Positions 43,103 through 54,770 of a stretch of DNA of 64,000 nt are shown piece by piece. The notes below the pieces were generated by a model. It ran no database searches. It saw nothing but the letters and a program-made list of their open reading frames with translations, and was not told the DNA's origin. The position numbers and the translations under genes were made by a program. The stretch's first letter is position 1; each line of letters starts with the position of its first letter. Source of the stretch: Coriolopsis trogii (taxonomy: Eukaryota > Basidiomycota > Agaricomycetes > Polyporales > Polyporaceae); the NCBI GenBank assembly GCA_020543525.1, contig JAHYIO010000005.1:1585001-1649000 (forward strand), written 5' to 3'.

Positions 43103-46100
43103 ATGGCGCCCTTCTCAAAGCCAGAGACGGTCCTCAAACAAGCTGAGGGCCTTGTCTCCGTCGGCCAGACGCATGCCGCTCTCCAATCTCTCACTGAAAT
43201 GTTCTCGTCGAAACGTTTCCGTTCTACCCCTCTGGCATCGCTGGAACCCATCATGCTCCGATTCGTCGAGCTCTGCGTCGATCTTCGCAAAGGTCGTACT
43301 GCCAAGGAAGGACTCATGCAATACAAGAACATCGCCCAGAATACCAGTGTCGCTTCTATCGAGGTGGTGGTGAATCGTTTCATTCAACTGTCGGATGCAA
43401 AGGTGCAGGAAGCTCAGGAGAAGGCGGACAAGGCCGTAGCCGTCGATGTCGATGATCTCGAAGCCAGCGAGACTCCTGAGAGTATCCTCCTTGGGGCAGT
43501 CAGCGGAGATCAGAGCAAGGACCGGACCGACAGGGCCCTAGTCACCCCTTGGCTCAAGTTCCTTTGGGAAAGCTACAGGACTGCCCTGGAGACGTTGAAG
43601 AACAATGCACGGTTAGAGGCTATCTACCAGGTCCGTCCTTGTCGACCCCCTTATCATTACGACGTAACCAAGCCCGTTTGTGTAGCAAATCGCGCAGCAG
43701 GCTTTCAAGTTCTGTTTGAAGCATCAGCGCAAGGTTGAGTTCCGCCGTCTGTGCGAGACTCTCCGACTCCACCTTTCGAACGTCGCCAAGTATGCTCACC
43801 AGCCCCATGCCATCAACTTGTCCGACCCCGACACCCTCCAACATCATCTCGACACCCGTTTCGCGCAGCTCAATACCTCTGTGGAACTCGAGCTGTGGCA
43901 GGAGGCCTTCCGGTCCGTTGAGGATGTTCACAACTTGCTCACATTAGCCAAAAAGGCTCCTCGGCCGGCCATGATGGCGAACTACTACGAGAAGCTCACG
44001 AAAATCTTCCTCATGAGTGGTAACGCTCTCTACCACGCCGCCGCTTGGGGAAGGTATTACGCTATTGTTACCGCCATCGGTGGCAAGTCCGAAGAGGAGA
44101 TGAGGAGATTGGCTGGTCAGGTCTTGGTTAGCGCGTTGGCAGTTCCGGTCGGCATCCCAAGCGAAGAAGGCGCTGAGGAGACCAAAGGCAAGGGCGCACG
44201 ATTGAGTGCGCTCTTAGGGCTTACGAGGACGCCGATGCGTTCCGGTCTGTTGCGCGAAGCTGTGGGTGACATTTCCCTGGAATGTGCGTGTAAGACTGAC
44301 TTCGCTTTAGTTATCACGGAATGCGCTTAAGCTCTCGCCCCCCATTGTCAAGAACCTCTACAACGTGCTGGAGGTCGCCTTCGATCCGTTGACGCTTTGC
44401 TCCTCTGTTTCCCCTCTCCTCAAGTCCCTTGCATCTGATGGCTCATACGCATCCTACGTCCCTCTTCTGCAAGATGCTCTTCTATCCCGTCTGCTCTCTC
44501 AGTTGTCCGAGGTATACAGTACCATCAAGATTAGCAACCTGCTTGAGATTGTCGCTCCTCTGCGGGACGTCGTAATCGAAGGAGGCAGCTCATACGACGA
44601 TGAGCAGATCGAGGCGTACGTTATGGGATGCGCACGCCGGGGTGAGCTCAACGTGCGCGTTGATCACGCGGCGGGCAGTATTTCCTTTGTCGACAGCGCT
44701 TTCGCATCAGTGGATGATCCCAGCTCGTCCACAAGTGTACCGAGTGTCAGTGCAGTCCAGGCATCGACTTCGGAGTTCGTCCGAACTCGCCTTGGCAACA
44801 TCGCGCTTACTCTCCACAACTCTCTTGCTACATTGTACCCTCCCGTTCAACCCACGGAAGAAGAGCAACAGGCCAAGTTTGTCGCTCTCGTTGCTGCGGC
44901 TCAGGCTGAGCGGAAAGCCATACAGATCCGTCGTGCTCTTGTTGCTCGTCGGCGCGAGCTGCTTTCCGAACTCTCTGTGCGCAAGGAGAAGGAAGAGGCT
45001 AGCCGCCGTGCAGAGTTCCTGCGTAAACAACAGGAAGAGGAAGCACGCAAGGCTGCGGTGGCACTCCGCAACAAGGAGGTCGAGCGGGCCCGTCGGGAGA
45101 TCGAGAACATCCGTGTCGAGGAAGCCAAGAAGCTTGCACAGAGTTTGAAGGAGAAGGGTACTCTCAAGGTCGACATTAGCGTGGGTACCAACGTGATTTC
45201 TCCAATATTCGCTGGCGTTGACTCTTTGCATAGGACATGGAGAGTCTTTCTACCGACAACCTCATGCGTCTCCAGGTCGAGCAGCTCGAGAAAGAGAAGA
45301 AAGAGCTCAGTGAGCGCATGCGCATCCTTTCTAAGCGCCTCGATCATATCGAGCGTGCGTACCGGAAGGAGGAGCGACCCCTCCTTGCCAAGGACTACGA
45401 GCTGCAGCAAGCCAACGATCGCGCTGTGTTTGAAGCTACGCAGAAGGCGCGGCTGGAGGCGCATCGTCAAGCTCACGTCCAAGACATCGAGACGAAGAAG
45501 CGTCTGGCGCGCATGGTGAGCGATTACAACCAGATGAAGGAGATGATCGTGGCGCGGAGAGGCGAGGAATTCGCGAAGAAGAGGGAACTCGCCCAAAAGA
45601 AGATGGAGGAGGAGAAGGCGAAGCGCCGCGCTGCTGTGCTGAAGGCCCGCGAGGAAGAGCGCCTTCTTCGCGAAGAGGAGGAACGGTTGCAACGGGAGCA
45701 AGAGGAAGAGGAAGCGCGGAGAGAAGCAGGTACGTTTAGTCACGTTCTCGTCGCTCGCTCTCATCCTCATGTGGCCATGCGTAGAACGGCTCGCCGAGCT
45801 CAGACGTAAGGAAGAGGAGGAAGAGGCGGCCCGCGCGCTTGAGGAACAGAAGAAGCGCGAGGAAGAGGAGCGTCTCGCTGCTATTCGCAAGCAGCGCGAG
45901 GAGGAACGCCAGCAAGCTATCGAGGCTGCTCGTCGGCAGCAGCAGCGCGAGGAGGAGGCTCTCCAGCGCAGGCAGGCAGAGCGCAAAGCCCAAGCCGCTA
46001 CTACGCAAGCTCCCAGTCGTCCCACGTCTCGCGTACCCGAGACCGACGCGTGGCGTCGTTCTGGACCGCCTGCCGCTGCTGCCCGTCCTACCTCCGGTAT

Positions 46101-46362
46101 CTCCACGCCTCCCAGGTCAGAGAGCCCTGCGCCAGCCAAATATCGGCCAGGCGCTCTCGGCGGTGGTGGTTGGCGAGCCCGTGAGGCCGCGAAGCAGCAA
46201 GCCCCTGCGGCCGGAGACGCCACTCCCGTTCGACCTGCATCTCCTGCCGCCCCGCCTCCTGCTGCCCGGGAGGAGCCACCTAAGGAGGTGGTAGATGGGT
46301 TCCAAACCGTTGAAAAGAAGGTTTGGCGGGGTTCGCGGCTCGGGGCCCGCAAAGGCTTGTGA
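43103..46362 (+). CDS. TIF32: Translation initiation factor eIF3 subunit a
   Basis: Largest scaffold subunit of eIF3 on the 40S ribosome. Exons 43103-43630, 43686-44261, 44311-45180, 45234-45729 and 45785-46362 total 3048 nt, or 1015 residues. It begins [20 protein letters not shown], the conserved start (FxKPExxLKxAEELIxV). A PCI domain around residues 340-530 includes [20 protein letters not shown] and [20 protein letters not shown]. From about residue 600 it is a long charged coiled coil ([28 protein letters not shown]), as in all eIF3a proteins. The C-terminus is Pro/Ala-rich with GGGWRAREA. For exon 2 I chose the donor after GCT (44262) because it gives [16 protein letters not shown], matching the family; the nearby GTAAGA donor would break the frame. 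Confidence 0.95.
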
Positions 46363-46969
46363 GTGAGTGCTCTTCGGCGCTGCAATTCGCAGTGGTCTCC
46401 TTTTGTCCGGTTGTTGTGCATGCTTTGCGCCAGTTACTCTTCGATTCTCATCCTTTATACGACGATGCATCATGTCTCTTGAACGCATTCACGACACAAT
46501 TTCTGCGGACGCGATGTATACTGATGGCATACGCTGTATCGTTAGTGGTATGGCTAGATTCCTCATGTTACATAGCTTCTAATCCGATCCCTGTTTCGTA
46601 CCATTGTCGCCGCTTGAGGCATCGCGTATGTGTATATGTCATACCTGCTGTATGAGCATTGCGCTTCAGGTGAGTGATATACATCGTCCCTGGCGATCAT
46701 GACGATGAGTTGCTCTACTTGCGGCAGGTACCCGGTCGCCGCATCTTCTGTGAGTACTCGGAGATAGCATCATGGTTGAGTCGGACTGACAGATATGTAC
46801 ATGCTACGTCTCTTGTACGTGAGATTCAGGTACGCCGTGTCTTTTGCAGTCCAACTACGCCCTTGGTAGTTGACAGACTCTTACAGGGCTATCCGTGTTC
46901 CCCACGAAACTCCCCCAATTTATTTGTCATGTCGAAGTGTCATGGGTGCAACACATGTTACCTTGCGAC
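46363..46969 (+). other. Spacer before DUF6534 protein 2
   Basis: No gene with support. Short frames near 46674-46960 contain possible splice sites but no family feature, so an upstream exon cannot be excluded. Confidence 0.3.
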
Positions 46970-49267
46970 ATGGCTCTCACCTACAACACCACCGGCGCGG
47001 TCGTTCCCTCTCTGGCGCCACTGCGAGCACTCGACGATAGAACACTGAACAACACCATAGGGGCGCTCTTCCTCGCCTCGGCCGTTGGTCTCGTGTGTGT
47101 GCATGCGCTCTTGTCTACGGCTACGACGATATTCTGATGAATATAAAGGCTGTACGGAGTCGCTTTGCATCAGGCATTCCGCTACTTTTGCCTTCCTGTT
47201 TCACACATGGACAACAGAGATCGCTTCCGAATATACTATAGGATCTTGGTACGTTGAAATACTCCCCTTCGCCGATTTGATGAATTGGCAGGCTCTCGCT
47301 GACCTTGGCTCTCCCGCGACCAATATGTGCAGGCAATCGTAACAATGTGAGTTGTTGCACGTGCTAGCTAGAAGGATGGCTTTTGACATGTCATACGTTA
47401 GATTGTTGGAAACTCTGCATAGCGCGATGTGTACCCATCTTAAGTACTTTTTTTTTCATACTCGCACTACCTCTAATCATCAACCCAGTTTGTTGACCAT
47501 ACACTGAAATAGCTATCATTACTTGACTACAAGTAACGTTGGTCCCGAGACCGTCTTGCAAGGAGTCTGGTACGCGGAATCTTCTATATCGTGAGATACG
47601 TGAATGTGATTCTCTATCGGCTGTGGCAGGTCGGGAAATGTAAGACATTGGCACAAGGAACGTGAGGACTGACCTATACTGAACACATCGTCAAGTTGTT
47701 GGGAACAGTAGCGGTGAGTCTCTCTTTGCGACTCGCCTATGTAGACTGTCTCTGATCGTTTCTCCAGGCCACCATCGTCACATTCTGTCAGATGTGCGTA
47801 TCTGACTTGCCCCGTAGATAAGGGTGTGGAACTGATTGTATACTGTTCGCAGCTTTCTAGCCCGCTGTGTGTGCCGACGTCTGTGTCAAGGCTATATCGT
47901 GAGGCGCCTCTCGCTGATCATTGACTTGCTGACAGTGTGGCCCAAGTACCGCTTGTTCATCGTTCTACCCGCTGTCAGTGTGACGGGCCTGAGGGTGGCA
48001 TACTATGCTGACTAGGTTTCGTAGGGCATCTTCACTGCAGCTCAACTAGGCAAGTCTCAATGTCCCCGCATGTGCCCTACCTCTGTCAATTGCCTCGCTT
48101 GCTAGCTATGGCCATAGCTGCGGCTGATCTATTGTGAGTCTCCCAAACGCTAATCATAGTCCCGTTACTTACGCAATCGTAGATACCAAATGCCGAGCCA
48201 TCATGAGCATTCTATGATAGGCGTAGGTTCCTTGTCCACGACCACCAGTCGGGTCGCCTTACAGTATGCTTTCGCTGTTGCTCCAATTTAGCTCTTGACC
48301 TCGCTCCATTCGGGATCGGCAGCCGTGGCCAACCTGGTGCTAGTGGTTGCTCTGATTTACTGCTTGCGCAAGTATCGTACTGCTGGATTCGCAAGGTAAT
48401 ATTGTTTTCTCGTCTAGACGACACCACTAGCTGAACGTCCTGGCCTCGCTTCGACAGGACCGATTCGTTAATCAAGATGTTCACAATTTATACAGTAAAG
48501 TCAGGTGGGTCATATTGTATATGGCTATGGTGACAGAACACCTGATCCGGACGTTCTGTAGGGGTGCTACTCTTGTGAGTACACATACGGCTCCGCTCCT
48601 CATCGCCTGTCTTCCTTAGTCCAAGCTCCAAGGATACTGGCCGTGCTTTCGTTAGTATACGTGAGAAAACTGGCAGAGTACCGTGCATGGTTTGTTAAGC
48701 AACAGACCATCCCTTCCAGGCTGTCCTGCAACCGAACAGTTTCCTGTACGCTGCCATCGATATCATCGCCACTAAGGGTGCGTTTCACTTGACGTCCTTT
48801 TTGCTTACCTTCTGAGGAGTCCGCGACAACAGTCTACTCGAACACCCTCCTAGCCCAGTGAGTGCTAACTGCTCCACCCAATCTGCAAGGAGATAGTCCT
48901 TACAGTACACACCGACAGGATGAACTCACGGCACCACTTGATTAGTGGTAGCCATCAGGAGCCGACCTTTATCAACGGGCTGCGCATGAACGCGGAAGAA
49001 ACTTCACTCAGTGGGAGCGCTCCTACCTCCTCCTCGCAGACGTACGAGGACTCTTACCGGGAGGTCAGTGACTTCGCTCCAAGTTGGTCCGTCCTATGCA
49101 TGAGCTTGATCAACTCCAGATGACGACTGATACTCTCTCTCAAGGCCTCACGCACATCTTCGCCGACCATGATCCTGATAAAGGCGGAGATTGAGGTGAA
49201 GTGCGACCGTTATAACGAGTCGCCTCATGACATTGCATTGAAGACGGCAGGGAGGGAGATCGTGTAG
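46970..49267 (+). CDS. DUF6534-type multi-pass membrane protein 2
   Basis: ATG at 46970. Exon 1 (46970-47094) gives ALDDRTLNNTIGALFLASAV, homologous in position to DNTFGALLIGTF of protein 1. Exon 2 from 47149 gives LYGVALHQAFRYFCLPVSHM, the family's YG..xQxxRYF segment. Around ten further short exons run through 47400-48900. The penultimate exon (about 48920-49063) starts RMNSRHHLISGS, matching the family LNSR motif. The last exon (49145-49267) gives ASRTSSPTMILIKAEIEVKC and ends GREIV. Function unknown. The same family sits at 21850-23863; the two are not recent duplicates, since their sequences differ widely. Internal exon borders are tentative because introns are short and frequent. Confidence 0.65.
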
Positions 49268-49498
49268 TCCGACGGAGATTGTTCAGGCTGTTTTCGTCGT
49301 TCCGAGCGTCTTATGACCGTTATGTGTATGTCACAGTTTGATGAACCTACGATCCGGAGCCCCGCATCAGCGGAAGCTACTTTGAGTGTTTAGAGAACTC
49401 GAGCATGAGACGCAAATAGGATGAGTGTGGAATTACGTTGAAATTCCAGTCCGTGTGACGCCCGTGGCTGTGCGAGTCCGCCTCTCTCATTGACCACC

Positions 49499-50579
49499 AT
49501 GGCGGAGCAAACGTTGTCACCCTCCTTACGGCTGTTACAGAATGCAGAGAAAATATCTCAGGGGGCGGAAGCGGCGTGTATCACATCTGTCATTTGCCGA
49601 GCGACGCAGCCTTTCTGACGCGAGCCCTCCCCAGAAAATCTTTCGCGCACAATTACATCCACCGTCATCGCTTGCGCAAGCAGACGAAGGCGACACGAAA
49701 ATATTGCTCAAACACCGGTTTCACAAACACTACCGGCATCCAACGCTGAATTCGTCGTTGACGAAATCTCGAGTTGCTGGCGAAGCTCGTGCTCTCATCA
49801 AATGCCTCAGGTACGCTAGAACTTCGAGTGAATCAGAAGAGCATAAGTCTGAGGAGATGATAGATCAGGCGTCAACGTCCCCGGAATTCGCATGGTCGAT
49901 CCATCGGAAGGCATCCTCGGTCTTGAGTGGATCGACGGCAAGAGTGTCCGGTTTCTCCTTGGGGGAGGAGCCGAGGGCGAGGAGGAAATCATCGAGTACG
50001 AGTCGGAGGAAGCCGAGCCAGCTCAGGCGGACGAAGAGGAGGATCCTCTCCAAGAGTATGGTGTCTCTCAAGGTAGAGGAGTATTTTATTACCTCTCGGG
50101 ATCAGCTCATTGAGCGTGAACGCAGACCAAGTTATGGGTATGATTGGCACAGAGATCGCGAAGATGCACCAAGCCGACGTCATTCACGGCGATCTGACTA
50201 CTTCAAACATGATGCTTCGCCATCCTTCCTCACGCAAAGGGTTGCAGCTTGTGCGTTAAAGCCCCCTGAGTCTCTAGCGGATATTGACACCATATGGCGA
50301 CAGGTCCTCATTGACTTTGGACTGGCATACATATCAACGCTGGTCGAGGATAAAGCTGTAGACCTCTACGTCCTAGAGCGGGCCTTCTCCTCGACACATC
50401 CCCAGTCAGAACCGCTCTTTGCTGGTGTCTTGAAGGCGTACGAGATCGAAATGGGCAAAGATTGGACTGCGATCTCGCGCAGACTCGACGATGGTGAGTT
50501 TGGAACACATGCTAACACATCCCTTCTGATCCCACCGATAGTGCGCCTACGCGGCCGCAAACGGAGCATGGTCGGATAA
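49499..50579 (+). CDS. BUD32: Bud32/PRPK atypical kinase of the EKC/KEOPS complex
   Basis: Small piD261-family kinase/ATPase needed for the t6A tRNA modification with Kae1. Exons 49499-49588, 49635-49827, 49869-50072, 50126-50250, 50304-50493 and 50542-50579 give 279 residues. Landmarks are ISQGAEA (in place of a Gly-rich loop), the lysine in [31 protein letters not shown], the catalytic loop [14 protein letters not shown], the metal motif [11 protein letters not shown], and the family end [12 protein letters not shown]. All catalytic residues are present. An acidic insert ([20 protein letters not shown] and onward) lengthens the region between the N- and C-lobes. Intron 1 uses a weak GTCATT donor, so about ten residues after QGAEA are uncertain. 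The stop is 482 bp before the hypothetical gene that enters the right duplication arm. Confidence 0.93.
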
Positions 50580-51061
50580 TCAAGTGAGATACGTACCCTT
50601 TCCATGGCAAATGTTACGTGAGGAAAAATGCTCGTACGCACGAGTTTGAACCCATCGATATGTTGTATACTATTTATCTCGCCTCCGCGCACTTTCGGGC
50701 GGGTGATCGTGACGACTTGCAGACAAGTTACGTCTTAATGTGAGCATTGGCAGCTTGCCGATTCTGCATCGATGCTTGTAAATGCGGCAGACCTGAAGTC
50801 TGTGGCCCTCAAGCTATAGGCTTCGAGGAAACGTCAAGCCCATGTAAAGCGCACGAGTGACCATTTAGACTCCATGCGACTGTTCCAAAAGTCTAGAGAC
50901 TGCTCCTGTCCTTCGACGACCGTTATAGTCCATCGGCTATTCACCACGATTGCTTATAACGTGCATTCCATTCTCGTCGACCGCCGCCGCCACCGCCACC
51001 ATACATACCTCGTCCTTCCGACCCTCATCGTCTCGCGCATCGCGCTCACTCACTGCACGCG
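50580..51061 (+). other. Spacer between BUD32 and the hypothetical gene
   Basis: 482 bp with no gene seen. The last 100 bases contain CCGCCGCCACCGCCACC and a C/T-rich leader. The right duplication arm begins beyond it, at 51125. Confidence 0.4.
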
Positions 51062-52100
51062 ATGCCCCGTCTCTACTCCCTCGAGTCGCCCTTGCCTTCT
51101 TCATCTGCTTCGGCAGATCCAGACGCGGAGGACATACACGCCCCGCCGCGCCTCGGCGACTATGGCATTTGGGAGATGACCAGCGCCGGGCCGCGCTTCA
51201 GACGGTTCGGGAGCCTCCTGAACCGGCTTCGTCGGTGCTCAGGACGGAGCAGCCGCCGCGGGAGCGAAGATAGCGATGTCGATGTCAGCACCATATGGGC
51301 CAGAGGCGCGCGCGGGAGGGGGACGAAGGTCGCGAGCCGGACGACGGGTGAAGTGCGCCCTCAGGAGTGTGTGCGCGCGTGGGGGAACGAGTACGAGATG
51401 TCGGGCGGGGAGGTCATGAAGATGTATGTCCGTTTTCGGAAACCGTGTCTCTCCTATCGCTGCCGCGGCGCACAGAGGCAGGGAAGGTGATGTATCATGT
51501 GGGTGTGGTACTGACTCCGCCGGATACGCTCGAGCAGATGCACTTTCGACTTGAGTCAGGGAGAGGGGCTTGTCCAGGTCGATATCGCGCGGGAAGAACG
51601 CCTGGAGGACGAGAGCGCGAGCTACTATCTGCTTCTTACAGACGGATACCAGCTCGCGCGCGCGAACGGAGTACCGCTTGAAGAGCTGGTTATGAGTGAG
51701 TCGTGTCCGCCTCTCAAAGGAGTGCCGCAACTTATGATCAACAGTCCAACGACGAACAGTGATGTTTCACGCTAGGGCAGATGCGAGCGGTACGTTCCCA
51801 GCACTGCGTAGAACAGAAGCTTAGGCTGCAGACTGCGAATTGATGCTTGTGACAGCACGGCCAGAAAGAACGCGATTGTTCTTTCACCACCGTATGCTGG
51901 ATAGGCTCGATCTTGCAGCCTCGCACGACGAACCCTGGGGTTTCTGGTCCACGGATCGAGAACCCCATCAGATACCCAGAGGAGAGACGATTGAGGGAGT
52001 ACTGACGAAAGCCTGGTGCGTCCCTCGACTTCCGGATTGCATGTCCGGGAATGCACTAAAATGCACTCCTTTTGAACGTTTAGGACGACGACACGTGTAG
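51062..52100 (+). CDS. Hypothetical protein, right copy (apparently complete)
   Basis: Exons 51062-51427, 51487-51507, 51560-51695 and 51832-52100 join in frame to 263 residues. The second exon is only 21 nt. The first 21 codons (MPRLYSLESPLPSSSASADP) lie outside the duplication; the rest is inside it and has a near-identical partner at 25599-26595. No family is recognised. Visible parts are an Arg-rich stretch (FRRFGSLLNRLRRCSGRSSR), ECVRAWGNEYEMSGGEVMKM, SASYYLLLTDGYQLARANGV and ERTRLFFHHRMLDRLDLAAS. The very regular frame through four exons, preserved in both copies except at the 5' end, argues that it is or was a real gene. It is convergent with the right-arm complex I gene. Confidence 0.55.
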
Positions 52101-53348
52101 AGTATCTCAAGTTCACTTCGGTGGAGGCTGACGTGATGTCCAAGTTACGGAAAGCCGAGTGTAAGAAGAGAGCATTGCATTCCGGAGAGGACATCGAGCC
52201 TGGGCTCGATATCCTCGTACCATGCATCGTGTAGCGTACACCCTGTTTGTCCAACGATACCCTGGCCCTGCGTGCATGGCCGACGGTGGAAACGGCCCGT
52301 GACTGTGGAAAATCGTGAGGAACACGGTGACAACCTGCCCGGAGGCGGTATCCTGTCTTGGAGTTGTCGTGTCTTCGCTACATGATCCCGCTCCTCGTTG
52401 TCGCTGGCCGCACTCGGCATTTATGACCTGCTGTCACTGAGTTTTCACAAAAGCCCGTGGGCACGTACGTCGTCGAACTCAGGCCTCGCTCCCGGAGACG
52501 TCAATGCACGCTCAACCACCTCAGAATCCATCCGCCGTGGTCGTCACGCGCTGGTCGAGATTAGGCTCAACCTCAACATCGGCGCCGGCGCATGGGGCCA
52601 CAGCTGACATGCAGGAACGAACGCCGGGCCCTAGAAAGTGTGACTTTGCGTCCAATGTAAATTCTGGTCCCGTAACTCACAAGGGTAACCTCTCCTAGCT
52701 CAGAGCTGCCGTCCCCTTCTCCAGACTTCTCTGTCCACCGCAAGACAGCTTGCTGTCTGGCATTGGCATGCACTGGGAGATCAAGGTACCCTCACCATAT
52801 AATCCGGGTGCGTCCACATTGTAGTACATGCTGCCGATCCGTGGGCCAACCAGTATGCGTTCGACAGATGGGCACCATAGTGATGTAGTTCGCATCCATA
52901 GTGACACTAATCGACGCGCCATTGTACGAACCTTTGTTCGCATGCTAGAGAGGGAGGGCTGTTGAAAGTGCGCCAACGTGCGTACCGAGACAATCCGAAC
53001 GACGCTGGACCCAAACGAATGTGCGATCGCAATTGCCACCCTTGCGGGGCGGGCGTACCAAGAGCTGTCGTCCTCTGTACACCGTGGTTGGACTGGTGAT
53101 GCCCAAACTGTGATTAACGTTCAGGTCGCCACACGTTGATACAGCGGCAGGCGCAAATATCGGATAGGCACGCGCGGCCCAAGAAATTGAGGATGCAGTC
53201 AAGATACCCCTCTATTCGCGTCCATAGGACTACTGGATAACTGGACATGTAGCCTGAGAACCGAGGAATCGACAACATGAGATCAAGACATACCTCTACT
53301 AACCGCATTCTAGCGGTAGAGACCAGCAACAGCCATCCTCGCCCACCT
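52101..53348. other. Intergenic part of the right duplication arm
   Basis: Mirror of 24353-25598; no supported gene. Confidence 0.35.
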
Positions 53349-53683
53349 TCACTCGTCCTCGTATCCCTGAATTGGCCTCCGCGGCCTGTTGGGAACTTGA
53401 ACATAGGCCACGAGGTCAGTCATGAACACTGGCCCTTGGGCCACACATATATTCACCTGGGTACGACGAGGGTATGGGTTCTGGGGACTTGTAACCCAGA
53501 GACTTGCGGATGGGGGGCACGGTGATGAGCATGAGTGGGCCAATGCCGCCTATGACGAGCGAGTAGAAGATCACGGGCTGCTCATGCGCTTGTCGTTGCT
53601 GTCAGGGTGTGAGAGAGTGTGCTGAGGATGCAGGCAGTAGAGCGTACGAGATAGCGATATGTTTGCCTGAACACGGTCGCCAT
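53349..53683 (-). CDS. nuo9.5: NADH:ubiquinone oxidoreductase 9.5 kDa subunit (complex I), right copy
   Basis: Exons (minus) 53648-53683, 53457-53598 and 53349-53395, the exact mirror of the left copy. The reading frame, splice sites and start are intact and the predicted 74-residue protein appears identical. Both copies keep several hundred bases of upstream DNA, but the right copy's upstream neighbour is the broken DUF6534 exon. Which copy is expressed cannot be told from sequence. Confidence 0.87.
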
Positions 53684-53837
53684 CGTGGTCGGGGGTGCGG
53701 TCGTCGTCCGTTGCCCGCCTGGTTCGGTCGAGTCACACATGTGACCCACGCATGCGTCACATCCTGAAGTTCGAACTGAGGCTTTGCACTTCTCACGGGG
53801 CGCGCGTGTACACCATAGCAGACTGTCTTCATGATAA

Positions 53838-54029
53838 CTACACTAAATATACACCACGGCCCATGTTTTTCTCGCCGTGTCTTTGCTGCCAACCGCCGTC
53901 TTCGTCTCCCTGAGCTCCGAGACGTCCATGCCCTGATGGTGAGAGGTGGCAAAGCTATACGGTGCTCTGGTAGAGCTCGTCTTGACAGAAGCTTGGTTAC
54001 CCGCAGTAAGCGACTTGCGCGAGTCGAGG
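53838..54029 (-). pseudogene. Broken last exon of DUF6534 protein 1
   Basis: Reverse-complement copy of 23662-23863. It has a 10-base deletion (missing CTCGGAATCG) that shifts the frame, and the duplication ends 39 bases upstream in the intron, so no earlier exon is present. It is 192 nt against 202 nt in the intact gene. Confidence 0.88.
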
Positions 54030-54068
54030 CTGGAGAACGACGGTCAGCTGAAGATGTACTGCGAACGG

Positions 54069-54270
54069 AAGTTGTCTGCGACGCGCTGGCAGTGTGGCGT
54101 TAAAACCTTTCACTCGCTTCATGGCTTGTACATATACGACGCGATTGGGCAGCGACGCTTCCTGCGCATGGTCGCCAACTTGGGCGCGCTCTTCATCACC
54201 AACAACCTCGATTGGCCAACCCATCCTGAGGCCAATACCGTCGCTACGAACATCAGGGCAGCGAGCCATA
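54069..54270. other. Unique DNA between the right arm and the MITE
   Basis: A plus-strand frame (GQRRFLRMVANLGALFITNN) runs through here, but it is open only across the duplication and into the MITE. It has no start or family support. Confidence 0.25.
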
Positions 54271-54272
54271 TA

Positions 54273-54770
54273 CAATCGGACAAAAAAGTCCCAGGTTTAT
54301 TAAACCTCGGGACTTTTTTGTCTACCTACCGCCTACCCCCAAGTGTACTTGAACCATTCACCTCATTTTGGAGGCTCATAAATTGCTAGGCGTAGTGTAT
54401 AATAGGTTCGGACGCATGCGCGCGCGCGTCCGAAGGCGTGAGGGATGACTACGAGAGCAGGAACGATGACGGGAGATAGAGAGACGCCAGGCGGCGCGGA
54501 GCTCTGAAAGGCAATCGCGACGGGTGGGAAGTCATAAGCGCCTGTATCATCCCATCCTTCCAAATCAGGAATCATCCCGCCTCGTCGTTGTCCCTCGCCT
54601 ATGCCATCCCAGCGGTCTTCAGGGTCCCCAAGACAGTCCCTCTTTAATCCAATCAGCACGATGCAATGGTAGGAAAATGGGCGGGGGAGCAGCAACGTGC
54701 TACAACAGACGGGGGAGGCGGACAAAAAAGTCCCAAGGTTTATTAAACCTGGGACTTTTTTGTCCGATTG
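54273..54770. mobile_element. 498-bp non-autonomous TIR element (MITE), TA-flanked
   Basis: The two ends, 54273-54322 and 54721-54770, are 50-bp terminal inverted repeats matching at 48 of 50 positions and starting CAATCGGACAAAAAAGTCCC. The element is flanked on both sides by TA (54271-54272 and 54771-54772), the target duplication of Tc1/mariner-type transposons. Each TIR is itself a palindrome: GACAAAAAAGTCCC at one side and GGGACTTTTTTGTC at the other, with a TTTA-TTAAA centre and one bulged base, so each end can fold into a hairpin of about 22 bp. The interior (54323-54720) has no transposase and includes a CGCGCGCG run near 54420-54430. The Tc1/mariner link rests on the TA duplication only. 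Confidence 0.8.

Larger units (their letters stand above)
51125..54068 (-). repeat. Right arm of the 2.95-kb inverted segmental duplication
   Basis: Reverse-complement match to 23623-26577. Relative offsets stay constant for long stretches, so indels are few: a 10-base deletion in the DUF6534 exon remnant, about 2 bases in the middle, and a 4-base plus a 1-base indel near 51130-51190. It contains the hypothetical gene, the complex I gene and a broken last exon of the DUF6534 gene. Confidence 0.92.

Noticed and set aside
54278..54325. Rho-independent-type terminator (hairpin with T-run)
   Set aside because: The hairpin is symmetric, ends in TTTTTT on both strands, and recurs at 54721 as a terminal inverted repeat. 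This is eukaryotic DNA, so the transposon end is the better explanation.
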